This document shows, piece after piece, positions 1 through 12,720 of a stretch of DNA of 64,000 nt (positions are counted from its first letter, which is position 1; every line of letters starts with the position of its first letter). The notes under the pieces were generated by a model. The model saw only the letters and a program-made list of their open reading frames with translations, was not told the DNA's origin and did no database searches. The position numbers were made by a program, and so were the translations under genes. This DNA comes from Taenia hydatigena (Eukaryota; Platyhelminthes; Cestoda; Cyclophyllidea; Taeniidae): the NCBI GenBank assembly GCA_036345935.2, contig JADWOT020000004.1:2966418-3030417 (forward strand), read 5' to 3'.

Positions 1-1321
1 CAAAGATATCATCCTTTCTCTCTTATGCTTCCGCCCTTCCTCTTTCCCTTTGTATTGGATCCTCCTATTTCTTTTGCTTTTTGCCCTTACGTCCTTGTGG
101 TTCATCATTCATTGTGCTTTTGCCAGAATTTCCAACTGCGAATTGATAAATGCTTTCGAATCAACTCGGATTCCTGTGCACATGAGTTGCTTTACTAGTG
201 CTCAGGATCCAATTGAGCAGTGACGGTAGTAGCACTGGTATTTGGTCTAAGGTAACCACTCGTTGTGTTGCCCTATTAGCACCTCACAAAAGCAGAACAG
301 CGAATCTATGCTCAAAAGTATTGAATTGCAGGAACTTCCTACCAAGAGAACTAGAATCGGATCCTATCCATTCAATAATAACAAGGCATCATATCCCTTC
401 CTTTCGCTCCCGAAATTCCTACCATCTAACTAATGCATGTTTTACGGCTGATGTAGCCTTTATTCATGTCCTCTTCTTTGTCTCCCTTACGTCGATTTCA
501 TACCACACTAACGCTATTCATGGTGATCCATCTGTCAAAACCAGAATCTCATCGTGTAGATCGTCCTCCGTTCTGCTTGTTAGCCATTGCCCATGAAGCT
601 ACACCTAAACATTTTGTGCCGTCTAGCATTACGAGACTGAAAGTGACCAGAAAGCAAGCTAAGCTGAGGGACACTAGCCACTGCAAGTTAGCGTGCTTGC
701 GTGAACTTTACCCTTAAGAATTATTTCATTAAACACATGAGTTTGTTCTTTTAGATTTTCAGTTTAATCTTGATGTGATGCGACAAGTGTTATCGCAAAC
801 CCATAAATGTATCTGGGGATGAATGCACAACTAGGGTGATCTGGATTCTAACTCTTCGCATCGTTTTGACCTACTAACAATCTGCCTGGTGTTTTGTGTC
901 ATTGGAGTGTAAAGGGTTCGTTCCGTGTGGTTAGGAGCGAAATAAGCTCTTATCTGTTTTGTAATTACACATTCGCATAAGGATTCCACCCATTTTGCAC
1001 GTAAGTTTTGTGATTACATAAGATTTGGTGTTGAAATATCACACCCAGCTGTACTGAGCTGCGAATAGGTGTGCATGTACCCATGTTATTCGCACCCTGG
1101 ACCCACAAATTATTAGTTACTTGGCTATAGCTACAAGTTTTTAATTGTTACTCAGAAGAAATTACTTTCAGCCATCCTCCAATTGTATAGTTTATATTAT
1201 ATTATGCCAATTGAGTGGGTAAAGGGAGAGGATGGATTAGTGTCCGAAGCCAAAGTAGATAAGATAGTCAAAATCTAGCATGGTTGTTTGGCTTTAAACA
1301 GGCAATAATTGCTTCCGCATT
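1..1321. other. Unique left flank, no gene recognised
   Basis: This stretch lies left of the inverted-repeat arm A1. I found no counterpart for it at the matching distance beyond A2 (39.8-42 kb), so the A arm appears to end near 1,322. Open frames of 132 codons (198-596) and 83 codons (466-717) overlap in different frames. Neither has a recognisable domain, splice-site context or second copy, so I treat them as chance. AT-rich runs occur near 1,190-1,205. Nothing else could be identified. Confidence 0.5.
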
Positions 1322-1380
1322 ACATGCAATCATTTGGCCACATCTATTAAGTTGATGATGTCCTAAGCTATTGCAGCTTC

Positions 1381-1580
1381 ACCTCCTCTACGATGGTGAT
1401 TCTGCATGAACGCAGTAGGCCAGTGGCAATTGAAGTGCGCAGACGCCTACAATTTACCACTTACCCTAAGTGCAGAGTGACATGAACTCCCACAGTTGAG
1501 TCGCCGAGAGCAGCAGGTGTTTGAGCCTGCTTGTAAAGGCATATCCACACACCGGCTTAAGAAAAGGGCTGCTTAGCATT
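1381..1580 (-). repeat. Dispersed repeat DR1, copy 1
   Basis: This is one member of a small repeat family. Shared landmarks read on the minus strand are a CTTAAGCCGGTGTGTGGATA-like block, a TTTACAAGCACGCTCAA block and a TCTCGGCGACTCAACTGTGG block. A more diverged member lies at 3,080-3,330, the mirrored copies of both lie in A2, and a further copy sits at 40,740-40,975 outside the arms. No coding content or terminal repeats were seen, and the boundaries are approximate. Confidence 0.5.
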
Positions 1581-2079
1581 GATTCCACTGCCTAATCGCG
1601 AATGGACTGTGCCTGTTTTGTAATTCAACGCTTTTTCCTCCTCACGATAGCTTTTTTCTCCCCACTTTCTACAATGCACCACCTCACCATCGGGTGCTAC
1701 ATCCACTTCTCGTTACAGAACACATAGAAGGCATCCCATCAGTCGGCAGCCATCGATATTGGGGCTAAGATTGGTGGATATGATCCTCAATCACGTTACC
1801 TTTTGCATAAGATGAGCCTTGAAACTGGCATGATTGTCGAGTAAGCTTAACGCGTTTCCTAAAGTTACCGGATGGTATCGATTTGGCTACATTGTGCGAT
1901 TGTGAGGTCGTCATTGCTGCTGGCTTCCAACTTGTTGAGGGCTGAGTGAATGCTTGCCACTTCGCACCTACTGCTGCGTAAATTTGCGCAATATCTGATT
2001 GTTACTGAGAAGAAACAAGTGGTATGCGTGAATGAATTGAACTAATTGTCAGTAAGGAGCTTTCAACTTGCCGACTAAC

Positions 2080-2260
2080 ATGGATGAATGCGAATGAATC
2101 AGTGAGTGGGTGAAAGGAGAGTAAGCAGGCTTGGACTTGCTCTTTCTAAAGTTGGTGCTGCTTGCTCATGCTTCTAAGTGTTCTATGAACGGGCAAAAGT
2201 AAGCATGTAAGCGATGCCATATTTCCTCACACACACACACACACACCGAATTGGCCTGTG
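2080..2260 (+). repeat. Dispersed repeat DR2 with adjoining CA microsatellite
   Basis: A block containing GAGTGGGTGAAAGGAGAGTA and GTGCTGCTTGCTCATGC recurs inverted at about 4,560-4,740, making an older inverted pair inside arm A1. It is followed by an uninterrupted CA run at 2,228-2,246. In the A2 counterpart near 38,920 the dinucleotide run is much shorter, so this microsatellite is length-variable between arms. Confidence 0.5.
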
Positions 2261-3079
2261 TCACGACTAGTCAACCTGAGTTGGAATCATAATCACCTGG
2301 TTGAATTAGCGAGCTGTCATTACTCGTAATTGCTCTGTGTATTTCAATGTGAAAGCACTTATATTGTCTATTCCTTGATCAAATCAAAATCAACTAGTGG
2401 TACTTAGCTCAGGCATTAAAACTAAGTTGTTCGTCATCACTGTCAAAATCATTTGTTTGATGGACGGAAAATTGTCCTGATGGAGGTCATGCTCCACCAT
2501 TTAGAATTAAGCACTGCTGACTCTTTCGGACTTTTGAGCGGTCAACATTCTTTGCGATTGGGAGAAGTCGATTTCCACTCCTTGTTTTCCTCAGCATATG
2601 ACGCTATTTCCGTGCTCCAGACAGGCAGGCATGCCACTTTAACTAAGTCAATATAAGTACTACAGTTTACATCATGTAACGTGGGCTGCTAATCATGTCC
2701 TTTGTTTGTAAAGCGAGAATTTGACATGATAAATGACAAATGGGACGGCTTCGATGCATCTAGTGGCCAAAAGTTGGTGCAGCAGCCAGTGGAAGAGCGA
2801 TGTGAGGTGATAAATGGGAAGAGGAAGGTTGACCTGAGTTAGCAAAAGTATCGGGTCAATTCCACAAGAGTAAACAACTGATGTGAGGCAAAGTAGACCA
2901 TCTCCTGCTCTCTGCAATGCAGCGCAATTTGTGCTGCAAGTGCATGAAAATGGTACTGAGCAAGATGGTGAATGGCATAATTTAGCATGACGGACCCAAG
3001 TGTGTAATGTTTGCGAAACGGCCCAGTGTCTAGGTCGATATGCTCATGCGCTTTCACAAGCACAGTTTCACTTTGACGA

Positions 3080-3330
3080 CAAAAGCCGCTGTCATTCTGC
3101 GAGTCAGTTGAAATTGTTGTGCACACACACACAGGGTTGCATTGCTGAGAGCGATAGAAGTTTGGGTGTGCTTGTAAATCCACGTGTGCACGTCGGCTTA
3201 GGGGATGGGCTACTTCGTACACATTGTCTGCTCTGGTGGACGCCACCCTCCCCCTCGATCCGACACTCTTGCCGCCTCACCTCTAACGTTCTTCAACGCT
3301 TCACTGTTGGGTCCTACGCCAGTGTCTTCT
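3080..3330 (-). repeat. Dispersed repeat DR1, copy 2
   Basis: Homologous to the repeat at 1,381-1,580 and to 37,860-38,110 and 40,740-40,975. Shared landmarks include GCATTGCTGAGAGCGATAGA and TCGGCTTAGGGGATGGGCTA on the plus strand. A short CA run occurs at about 3,121-3,132. Overlapping open frames on both strands here (for example 2,839-3,246 minus and 3,000-3,383 plus) are in different frames, lack domains and lie inside the repeat, so I do not call them genes. Confidence 0.5.
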
Positions 3331-6300
3331 CATTCTCTCACTCTTTCGTCGTTGTTGTCATGGAAGTAGTGATCAGTAGATAGGTCCCTCAGTAACGTCG
3401 ATGCGTAAGGCAGTTGAAATTTCAAACGCATACAAATGCCAACTAGCATTACTGTTGCGTTAAACCATCTCAGTGGTGCCAATGCATCCACATTACACTC
3501 CAAGTGGTGGTCATTGCAACTAGTTCCAGGATTCCTCAAGTCTGCACCAAGCCCAGCCTAGTCACTTCGAATTATGGTCAGTGTCATTTTTATGCGTTGG
3601 TCGAAGCACATTTGCAAGTGCAATCGCAGGGGCAAGTTATGTCAGCCGAGTATTCTGATGATGTGGTCAAGACTTCCATGCAAGATGGTGGGATGCAAAT
3701 TAGAATCCTCAACTCGAATAAGTACACCAACTATGAGACAGAATTCAAGGAAGTGTGTAACATTCTATGGAAAAATTGACCGTACACTGCTAGGCATAGC
3801 AATTACTGCAACGATAAGCAAAGTTTCCGTCCTACATGTGCATCTACATAAACAGATTACCTAGCCAACTTTTGCTCGTGATATAAATAAAGTCAGCGAT
3901 TGCACCCGCCTGACTGGTCACATAGTGTTCTAACCTTCTCCCATGCACATTTCGATCTAGTGTCTAATAATCAACCCATTTCCTATTCCCCCACTTTTGC
4001 ATCCATCTGCCAAATTTTTAAGCAGTATGATTGTAATTGTGCAAGATTTCGTACTATAGACTTGGATTTGGCACTCATACCTTACGTACTTTATGCTGGT
4101 TGTAAAGATGGCATTCCTGTCTCGTGTGCTGTCATGTTTTGGAGTCATTCTGCAGAGGCCGCATACGTGCACGTAGATTGCTGACAGCCGAAACACAAAA
4201 TAAAATAAGTTAAGTGCAGTTTTATTTAAATAATCCAGACGGGCTAGGCGCGTCTGACCCAAGAATCCCACTTCGTCCCCGGTGATAAAAGTTCGAAACG
4301 GTTTTGGAGATAGAAATTTAATTATCAGCCAGCTAGGTAGGATGGATAGTGAATGGTGTGGTTAAGTAGGGAAGCAGCATGCTTAGCGCTTGAGTGGGTT
4401 GAAATCAGTTAACTTTGTTTGATTGGGAATTATGCAAGTTGGACGTGTCACCTCTGTGGGATACAAAGAAGTCGCAAGCACTGACGAGCTAATAATGTTC
4501 AGGGGTGCCCATGATCCCGTTGCAGGATGAGTAATCGTGAGAGAGTCGAAAACATAAGGCATGAAGATATATAGCATTTCTCTCACGTTCACTACAGCTC
4601 ACTGCAGATTAAGAGGAGGCATGAGCAAACAAGCAGTGCTAGTGGCAACAACTTCGAGAGGAGCAACCTGACCCTGCTTACTTCTCTTTCATTCACTCAC
4701 TCACTTCACCTTCACCCACGTGAAACATGTTTAAAAAACCCTCACCTGACAATGTGATGTAGTGCAACAGGGACAGCTAAAGCCCAAAAGTCCACAATGT
4801 AACAGGAGACCACTCTGAAACTCCCAAATCTATTACTGACGCTTTATGTTGGGTGTGTTAATTTACACTTGAGTAGTAAATGCTCAATTGGCCCTTGGTG
4901 ATTTGGAGTATTTTAGATTCTTCTTTTGCACTCCGATTTAAATCACATCCACTCACTCTTTCCTGTCCTCTACTTTTGTTATTCGGAAGTGAGCTTAATA
5001 GGGTCAAAGATTATGCACATCAACTTTGGTTACAGCCATTATCTATATGAAAACCGGATGATAAATCAGAGAGCAACTGGCACTTTCCAAGCTGTGTTCT
5101 TTACTACAACCACGGCAACCGACGGCCTTAGTGCATCATAAATGGTCGCACCGACATCAACACCCATTGGCACCCTGGAAACTGGGACTGTGACGACTTG
5201 GCACCTCATCCATCCATCGCATTGCTCAATCCAGCACTGTTTGAGAGATGGGCTACTGGGAGTGCATCCTCCAACGACAAAGGCTTCCCCTCAGCGTAAT
5301 AAATCACAAGAAAATGACCCTACTTGGTTCTTACCACTTTGATGTGCTAAGACATCTACGCGACCTACCAATCAAGATCGACTGGGCTCAGGTGCATTAC
5401 GCTGCCGCGTCCCTGAACACTCAGCAGCCATTGCTTAAAACGGTGCCCCTTCTCCTGAATTCGCCAAGTTATACTTATCCTCCTGATAATGGCTGCAGAA
5501 GAATCTGAGGTTACAATAGCCAAAAATGCGCAAACGTAGCCAACGCTTTTAAAGGGTTATTACCTCGCTTGCCCATCAACATGAACAACAGCAACAACAA
5601 CAATAACTTTTAATCACTATTCCGGACCGATTCTGGCAATCGAGTAGTTCAGCATAGACAACTGCATTTGAGGACGTTTCTCTTTGCTTAAGTTTCCTTA
5701 GCATCAGCTGCATATATATACATATATAGATATGACTGGAACACGTTTTAGAGCATTGGCTTTACAGTATACTGCAGTTACTGTTACCAAATTGAACACG
5801 CTGGATTTTGATGGGTAAGGCATCGCAACATACGCCGTGACCCGCATGAATTTTTGCTGCAATTTATAGCCCTTACCTCCAAATAAGCTCTAGTCTCAAG
5901 TCAAACGAGCAGTATAGGCACCTCTTTCCATTTATTTAAGCTGAAACCGTTTTCGCTGGGGTGCAATAAGCAGACTTGCTTAGAATTGTTCTTATTAACC
6001 TGACACACCTCATGTGGTTAATGCAATCTAAGCATGCGTGACATCTCATTGTCAAATTGCCACTATCACAGCAGGTTGGCACAACAACCAGCAAGTTCAC
6101 TATGCATCTCAGCGCTTTTCCGTGTATACGCTGACGACTTTGGGTTAAGCGGGCTTGTTGGAATCATTGACTTAGAACAAATAGGTAGCCTGATGGTCAG
6201 TGCCGAAAGATGATGCCGATCATTGTGAACACTATGGACAATGGGGGTTCCATGATTTGGTGCAAGTGCGTTTGAAGAAGGGAAACATTGGGTCAACTTA

Positions 6301-6599
6301 TGAAAGTTTTTGGGACTAAAGAAGAAGGGAGGCGAGCCATCGGACAATGGCTTCACTTACATCCACAGCAATAAAATCATTCTTGTCCTCGGCTGCACAA
6401 CTGTGTCTAAAGCATCCCACTGGAAGTCAGATTTCTTCTTGGCACACAAATTTTTCGCATGACTTAACTTTTAGGTGGGGTTGCAGAATATTCACTCGTG
6501 CTCTCTCCGTTTCGACGCCACTGGGCTATGAAAAGCAGACATTTATTGTGGATCAGGAAACACAAATATAACTAATCGTGCTGAATTGATTTCCATCAT
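3331..6599. other. Non-coding part of arm A1
   Basis: Repeat-arm DNA with no recognisable gene. It contains the inverted DR2 member (about 4,560-4,740), a CAA-rich microsatellite (about 5,586-5,611), a TA-rich run (about 5,713-5,733) and, at about 5,783-5,825 on the minus strand, a short block resembling the terminal block of the insertion at 25,067-26,264. A minus-strand frame of 104 codons (3,957-4,271) is also open in the A2 copy (36,805-37,215, plus). It has no recognised domain, and the two copies differ mainly at amino-acid-changing positions. Confidence 0.45.
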
Positions 6600-7560
6600 A
6601 GTGAGACACAAGAGCGTTGCTAAGGTCAAGTAAGTGGCAACGTGGAAAACAGTAATGCGAATAAAAAGATGTATTGGATGGGGGCGAAGGAAAACCAGTC
6701 GCATAAGGCATTGCGTCAGAAAACAAAAGTAAAAATAAGATTTCGTGTAATTTAAGGTTGTGATATCGGTATGAGCAATGATGAGGTACTGCAGAATTGA
6801 ATGCCGTTAAATTGGCAAATTATACAAATACGATCCACTGCGTCGGAATGCATTTTGCCCTATCAATGAGAAGCAGCGGGGTACGCGATTGTCCTATGAC
6901 CCATTTTCAAATTTGATGGCTTGAAACTAATAAACACTGGATAATTTTGAGTATTTGAAATCAAAATATCCATTGCACACTTCTAAGCCTTTTCCCGAAT
7001 CATGTGACGGACTTTATTTTGGGCAGTAGGATGGGACTGCAGGTGGAATAGAAGCCGATTAATGAGAGTAGCGCCTGTATATTTATCGAACACCATTAGT
7101 ACGGCGCCTCTACGACCTTGATTTTGATTCGAATGCCATCACAAACAACTGATTATGGATTTCAAATAAAATATTTATGTAAGGTACGCACTGTACAGGA
7201 TTTCCTTCAGTCTTCCTCCCTTTTCTGCGACGATTGCTAACGCAAGAAAATTGAATGTTCTGGGACATCCTAATTGGCTTAGACAAGTGGTGGGTTGATG
7301 GCATATTGATGGAGGGTTATGGAATGGATTCTATCGGCACTATAGGATCAACTTGCTCCGCGAGGACGATCTTCGAGCGTTGTATACCCACTTCGCCTAA
7401 ATGCTTTCAAAAGACCATAAATATTACACGTGGTGCCTGTGGGCATGGAATGCCCGTGATTCGAAGAATTTTACATTGAATACAAAAATTCAAGTCGCTA
7501 AGTGGTATATTTTAGCTACGTTAAAAGGTAAAGCCTTCTCATTATTCTTAGTATTTCACC
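6600..7560. repeat. Ancient duplicated segment P, copy in A1
   Basis: This segment is clearly but distantly similar, in the same orientation, to about 14,880-15,800 in B1. Shared blocks in order include GATCCACTGCGT, TATTTGAAATCAA, GTGACGGACTTT versus GTGACAGACTTT, AATAAAATATTTAT, a CTTGCTCC/CCTGCTCC-type block and a TACGTTAAAAGGTAAAGC-like end. A shorter third relative covers about 9,190-9,400. Their divergence is far greater than that between A1 and A2, so this duplication predates the large inverted repeat. Minus-strand translation gives a short conserved frame ending in QNKVRHMIREKA; I cannot assign it. Confidence 0.55.
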
Positions 7561-8104
7561 AAGATATTGCACAATATGCTACCTACGTGCGACAGGGTTG
7601 TGGACTAGTAGTGATGAGGATCAAATCCGCGCTGTGGCATTAAAGTGGATTTTGCAGTTCCTTATGGTTGGTTAAGCGTGGCTGGCAGAGGATACGCCTG
7701 TGAAGAAAGGACCAGACCAAAAAAGGAAGGTTTGCTGACAAATCCGCTTCACGTTTTTTAAGTTCGGTGGTTCACCCATGCTTGCGCATGACCAAAGGTT
7801 ACTCCTGCTGATCTTCGGGTTGAAGTAGTCAGAAGGCGGTCCGTCCTGGTGCAATAATCTGTGAAAGTTGTTAAGACTAGTGCCAAAAGAGGATGGACAA
7901 ATAAGCAGCTCACTCTATTTCCTCAAAATGGCACGCTACACAAGTTAGAAACCATTTTTGAGTGCGCACGGAAACTACATGCACATGGAGTGTGATGCGT
8001 AACTTACCACGCCGAATTATAGAGCAGAAGAGTTTGGGCCTCGTAAGTGAAATTTTCAGTTCAGGCTTCATGTTGACTTACTAGCAAACAATGGTTGTTC
8101 ATCT

Positions 8105-8814
8105 CTAAACTGCAGCCATAGAGATGCTTCCTGGAGTACTACCGCGGTAGGCAGTTGAGACATGACGGATCAGTCGTTCAACCCGGATGGTAAATGAAGG
8201 GGAATTAAGATTAATCGACGGCAAGTCAGCGTATTGCTTCAAGCATTGAACAGCAAATTTCAGTGGTAAGCATTGTTCAGTGCCTAAAAATAATGTGTGC
8301 TGTACAAGTGGTGAGTCAAGCTGCAAACTGTTGGTTACGTGGCATGGTGGCAATGGGGTCATGCGAGAAGAAATGTGTTGTGTTGCCCAAGTTATTCGTG
8401 ACGATTTTCTGGCATATCTGTGAAATACCAAAACAAATAAGGAAGTCAGTTACCAAGCCAGATCTCGGCTTAATGACTAACGTCTCCAGGTGCTGCCCGT
8501 TGGATCGTTCATCCGACCGTCTTGAACCTTCACATTTAATCGTAACATGGCAAACCTGATGCAATTATGAAACAGAAAACTTGACACGTGTGCCACTGAG
8601 CATTTGACGCTTGCAGCATTACCTCGCCACATGCTGAATTGAGCTCTTTAATCGGCCAAAGAAGGTGGTAAGTAGCATACAACTTCTTAACCTTGGCAAT
8701 CGTTTTTAATGCCCCACCATTTGCTGACCATTGAGAGTAGCGCATGGCAAAAAATGAATCCGCAGCCAGTCTCAGATGCTTTAGCTGTTCCAGTATGACA
8801 CCAGTTGATTTCAT
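8105..8814 (-). other. Possible spliced exon cluster, unidentified
   Basis: On the minus strand three overlapping open frames follow each other. The first, from 8,814, is 92 codons with a helical, charged composition (ILEQLKHLRLAADSFFAMR). The middle one is 8,316-8,564. The last, 8,105-8,283, is preceded by a good acceptor (TTATTTTTAG) and ends LIRHVSTAYRGSTPG... before a stop. The same frames and acceptor are retained in the A2 copy (32,312-33,021). However, the two copies differ by amino-acid changes (GG to DG, VKK to VQK), no donor is convincing between the first two blocks, and I recognise no family. It may be a decayed gene piece or chance. Confidence 0.25.
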
Positions 8815-9189
8815 TTTGCCATTTTAATTCCAGTCAGCGTAAGAGCATTGATAGACTCCGACAGACGATTCGAAGCATTGAGCAAGTGTGTCCTGCTGGC
8901 GAACAGTATGTCGGGTTATCTACGAATCGACGGTTACCAAAACTACGGCTAAGAACGCGCCGGATAGAGACGCTGTATACCAACATAGAAACAAACTCTA
9001 ATGCTAGTAAGGTTTATTGCCCAGAAGTCTAGGCTTGCAAGTCTCAAAGGTCTAACTCCTTTAGACCCTTAAAGGAAAACAATGCCCCATTGGTCCCAAA
9101 GCAAAATTCTGTGCACTTAAAGCCCTTTACAACCCAGCTACAGAGCAAGCCGACATATTTTGGTTACAGAAGACTGTTCTACAAAGGTA

Positions 9190-9400
9190 GCCTAAACACC
9201 ATAGGATCAACTTGCTCCGCGAGGATGATGTTCGAGAGTTGTTTACCACGTTCGCCTAAATATGTTCAAAGGACCACAAAGATTACACGTGGTACCTGTG
9301 GACATAAAATGCCCGTGATTCAAAAATTGAAGTTGCTAACTAGCATATTTCAGCTACGTCAAAAGGTAAAGCCGATAAAAATCAGGAAAGTTGTTAGAAA
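9190..9400. repeat. Ancient duplicated segment P, partial copy
   Basis: About 200 bp resembling the right end of segment P at 7,335-7,535. Shared are ATAGGATCAACTTGCTCCGC, an ATTACACGTGGT block, ATGCCCGTGATTC and a CTACGTCAAAAGGTAAAGCC end. The mirrored copy is at about 31,725-31,930. Confidence 0.55.
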
Positions 9401-12400
9401 TTACACATTTGAGATAGGCTTTGCCAGTATTAATCTGCGTCCTCACTGTAGGTTTATTTTGGTGGCGAAGAGTCGCGAAGGGAGTGCGAAAGATAAAACG
9501 CATGATGCGACACAGGTTATCCTTAGCAGGCCTGTCGTACTGGCCTTCAGTCCATGTATCCCCAAATAAATTATTGCTCACTTATTCAATCAACCTTTAC
9601 TAAAACTCTACGGCATGTATTCTAGGCCGTATTCGTGTCAGTTAAGTGCAAAATGAGAGCCCGGATTAGTTGTTGTTCTATTGACGGTGACTTTACCGAC
9701 CGACATGCATAGACCATGCCAACAGTCACACCCCACCCACACGAGTATGTGCTGGCGAAAGCGGGAACGCCGACAGTGTGAGTCAGGCCATGCGCTGTCC
9801 TCATAAGCGGGCATGATGAAACCTGTCTCGATTGGAGCGTGTATCATGCGCAGCTGGTGAACTGGTGACTTAGCTCAGGGTGGGTACTTCACCTCCTTCT
9901 CCCCCTTTTCTTCCTCTCGTGTCTGTATCCTGTACCACCCCACTAGGCTGCTGTCCTGTCACCAAACCAATACTGCCTCTTACCCAACCAGCATCGCCTC
10001 ATGGTCCCTACCCCTATGCGTAGTTTCAATTTGAAAACCGTCACAACACGTTCACCTACCTTTATTACATGAACACTTATTGTTCGCACACGGTGCCTGT
10101 GTTCCCTTTCAGGCAGACGACAATCTGTCCGTTCAAGAGAGCTGTGTGAACCTTTATACATGTGCGGTTTCATGGAAATCTCCATTAACTTTCGTGCTGA
10201 ACCAAAAGTGTTTAAGGCTAATTTGGAGCTCATCAGCATCCAACTCAAATGTTTTAGAAGCATGTTGAGTCTGTTCGGTGTTCTGCTGTGCCTACTCTTG
10301 TCTTCGTCCAAATGGGCCACACACTCAGCTTCGCGAAATGTGTTTTTGGGTTGCCACTTCGTTAATTAGCGTAACACATTCTGTGGACATTAGGCTGCAA
10401 ATCTTTCCGGGTTCATCGCCTCGGAATATATTTTAGGTGTGGCGTCCATCATTCCGCTCAACAGCATCAACACAATCTCGCCATGTAATTTCCACTTTTA
10501 GCGTCTATGAGTGTAGTCGGGGCCTTCAGTGTGCCTACGTCAGACAGCTAGCTTGATTAGAAATGAGAGAGAGGTCAAATGGACACTGGAATCAAGGTAG
10601 TGATAGAAATCACCGGATTGGGAGAACTCATTGTTCTGCTAACATAGTATCAACCGGTGTGTCACAGCATTCACTTAATGCTCTTAGAGGATGGCAGCCT
10701 ACCGTGCTGGCGGGTGGCGATCCACATCGCCGTCAGCTAACACCCGTAGTGCCCTCTACAAGGATGCAGCCATACCTCTAACCAACTTAAGTAGACTTGC
10801 ACACAGCCGATAACAAGAGAAAACATTGTGAGTTGCTGGGCAAGTAAGCAAGCATGTTATCGTGGTAAAGCGTTAAAATGGTTCGGGCAAGTTTTGTGAA
10901 GCATACGATAGGTAGCGGTGAAGCTAGACACTTCTATTAACCACCCAGACGCATACTACCCCCTTTGCTAAAAGTAAACCATCTGGTTAACGGGATGGTT
11001 CAAGATAAAGTTGCACAAGTATCAAAGCCACCGTGAGCCTCTGCGATGATGCTGATAAGGACTATCAACCGTAGCACGCGATTGTGCATTGGCGCCGTAA
11101 ATAAGGAGGATGCATGCATTCCCCTTAGCCCCACATACACAAATCGCTAGAATCGTCAGTTGGGGTTGCATAGTTCTCCCCCTTGTTTTGAATTCAGGAT
11201 AACAGAATGCGGGAGTGGCAGAGGTGAACAGAGGAGAGCCTGCATTTTCATTGCCATGTGTGCCGCATGAATTTTGGCCAATGCGTGTTGCGGTGACATC
11301 CCTCCAACGCTTGATGCAGCCAGCATAAATAGGTTTATTGCTAAAGAATAGTATGATCTGTCCCAATGAGGTTCTCGTCTTTGACATAAATTATAGTAGA
11401 CAGAATTGACCTGAAGTCTAAAGGAATGCCAATTTTGCAGTGATTTATTACCTCTCCGGGGTATGGACTTGTTAGAAGTGATGACAGCCGCCGAATACCA
11501 AAGACATGACAATTACCGCCCAAGAGGCAAAACTCGGCAATTTTTTTGCGTTTGACAAATTATTGCTGCAAAATAATCTTTCCTGTTGCCACCATACATT
11601 ACTAAGCAGCCCATAGAACATGTCAATATCCTTCACATCAGTTCTGATAGACTGTCGGGAAGGCGAGTGGCGACACTGCAGACAGTTCCATTTTGCTAAG
11701 GCGATGCTATATTCATCGAACTGCTCTTTTTCCAGCCATCCCTTCTTCTCCTCGCCCTCACCTCCAACCTTTCCAGCTACCGTGTGCGCTGGTACATCCG
11801 CCTCCTCTCCATCGACACAACGCGCGATGCGCGCCATAGAATGCCATGAAGAAATGTTTGGTGTGCTCCTCCCTTCCAGAAATAACTCCTTTTTGACTCG
11901 AAACCTAACATTTTCTGCCAAAGATGTCTTTTAAACACAGGAGAAATTCGACAGACGAATAAAGTTAAGAGTTTTTGATACATTTCAGGAGTGCAATCAC
12001 TTCTGCATCCAAAGTCAAGATGACGCTACCTGCCTTGCACTCAGAGTATTCCAGTCGCCGTAGACTGCAGGTAGGAGTGCGATTTCTGTGAAGCAAGAAA
12101 GAGGCTTACAGGTGGTAAAAGGAGGGTGTCTCTCGATGCCAACAATGCTGCAGAGTGTGTACTGCCTCCGAAAGAAGAACGCATGTAAACTTGTGGCTTC
12201 GCATGCAAACACTCCCAACTGCCTCACATGAGTCAGAAAAAGCGCTGCAATAAGCAATTTCAGGAATAATGTCTCTCGAGATGGCGAGTTAGTACACAAA
12301 TTCAGGCCGATTAACCCACTTCAGCTGCACTGCAATGATCATCACCTTTGAGGTAAGGAGTTAGTCTGCGTGATAAACGTTTTGTCACCTAGTCAACGAC

Positions 12401-12698
12401 TTGTCCACACCACACTATTCCGTTTTTAACCAGTAATCTACGACTCGGCAAAGGTGCACCATCGATCAGATACAAGATTGAGGTTTGTGCACTAATGACT
12501 GAAGGGCAACTACCCGCTATCGCAGAAATCCCTTGGCCCTAATTTATTCATTCAATGGGTTTTAAGGCGCCGCATCTTTTACAATACTTTGCTAATCATG
12601 ACTGCCGGTTTCGGTTTTGGTCACATAGGTGTTCATATTCTCTAAATCGCGTGGCCTGATCTCCGAGCCATGCCAACAGCCCCGTTCCCTTCGTCTAT
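9401..12698. other. Right part of arm A1, no gene recognised
   Basis: This is repeat-arm DNA whose last 1.2 kb is present four times in the window. Frames at 11,472-11,921 (minus) and 11,620-11,934 (plus) are opposite-strand readings of one stretch. The same stretch is interrupted or altered in A2 (29,158-29,458). About 11,750-12,010 also shows distant similarity to B1 around 21,280-21,560 (shared ATGAAGAAAT, CTCGTCCCTT and TGTCAAAG-like blocks), another old duplication shared by A and B. No protein domain was found. Confidence 0.45.
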
Positions 12699-12720
12699 CA
12701 TATATATATATACATATGTA
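12699..12720. repeat. TA microsatellite at the A1/B1 junction
   Basis: A short TA/TACATATGTA run separates A1 from the left end of B1. The identical junction, inverted and with a slightly longer run, is at 62,784-62,808. The A end is joined here directly to the left end of B, whereas at 28.2-28.4 kb and 42.8-43.1 kb the same A end is joined to the right end of B through a MITE. Confidence 0.8.

Larger units (their letters stand above)
1322..12699. repeat. Inverted-repeat arm A1 (about 11.4 kb)
   Basis: The whole segment has a reverse-complement partner at about 28,436-39,830 (A2). Matching landmarks keep a near-constant coordinate sum of about 41,105-41,165, for example 2,453 with 38,711, 8,431 with 32,695 and 12,299 with 28,832. 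The arms therefore differ by few large indels. By eye, identity is about 98% around 7-9.5 kb and falls to about 88-92% towards both ends. The right 1.2 kb of the arm also matches A4 (62,809-64,000, inverted, about 97-99%) and A3 (42,178-42,829, direct, about 95%). I recognise no complete gene; contents are dispersed repeats, microsatellites and one possible exon cluster (8,105-8,814). The arm ends in a TA microsatellite. Confidence 0.88.

Noticed and set aside
11472..11934. 149-codon minus and 104-codon plus frames, repeated at 29.2-29.4 and 63.5-63.9 kb
   Set aside because: Opposite readings of the same repeat DNA; altered in A2 and without protein features.
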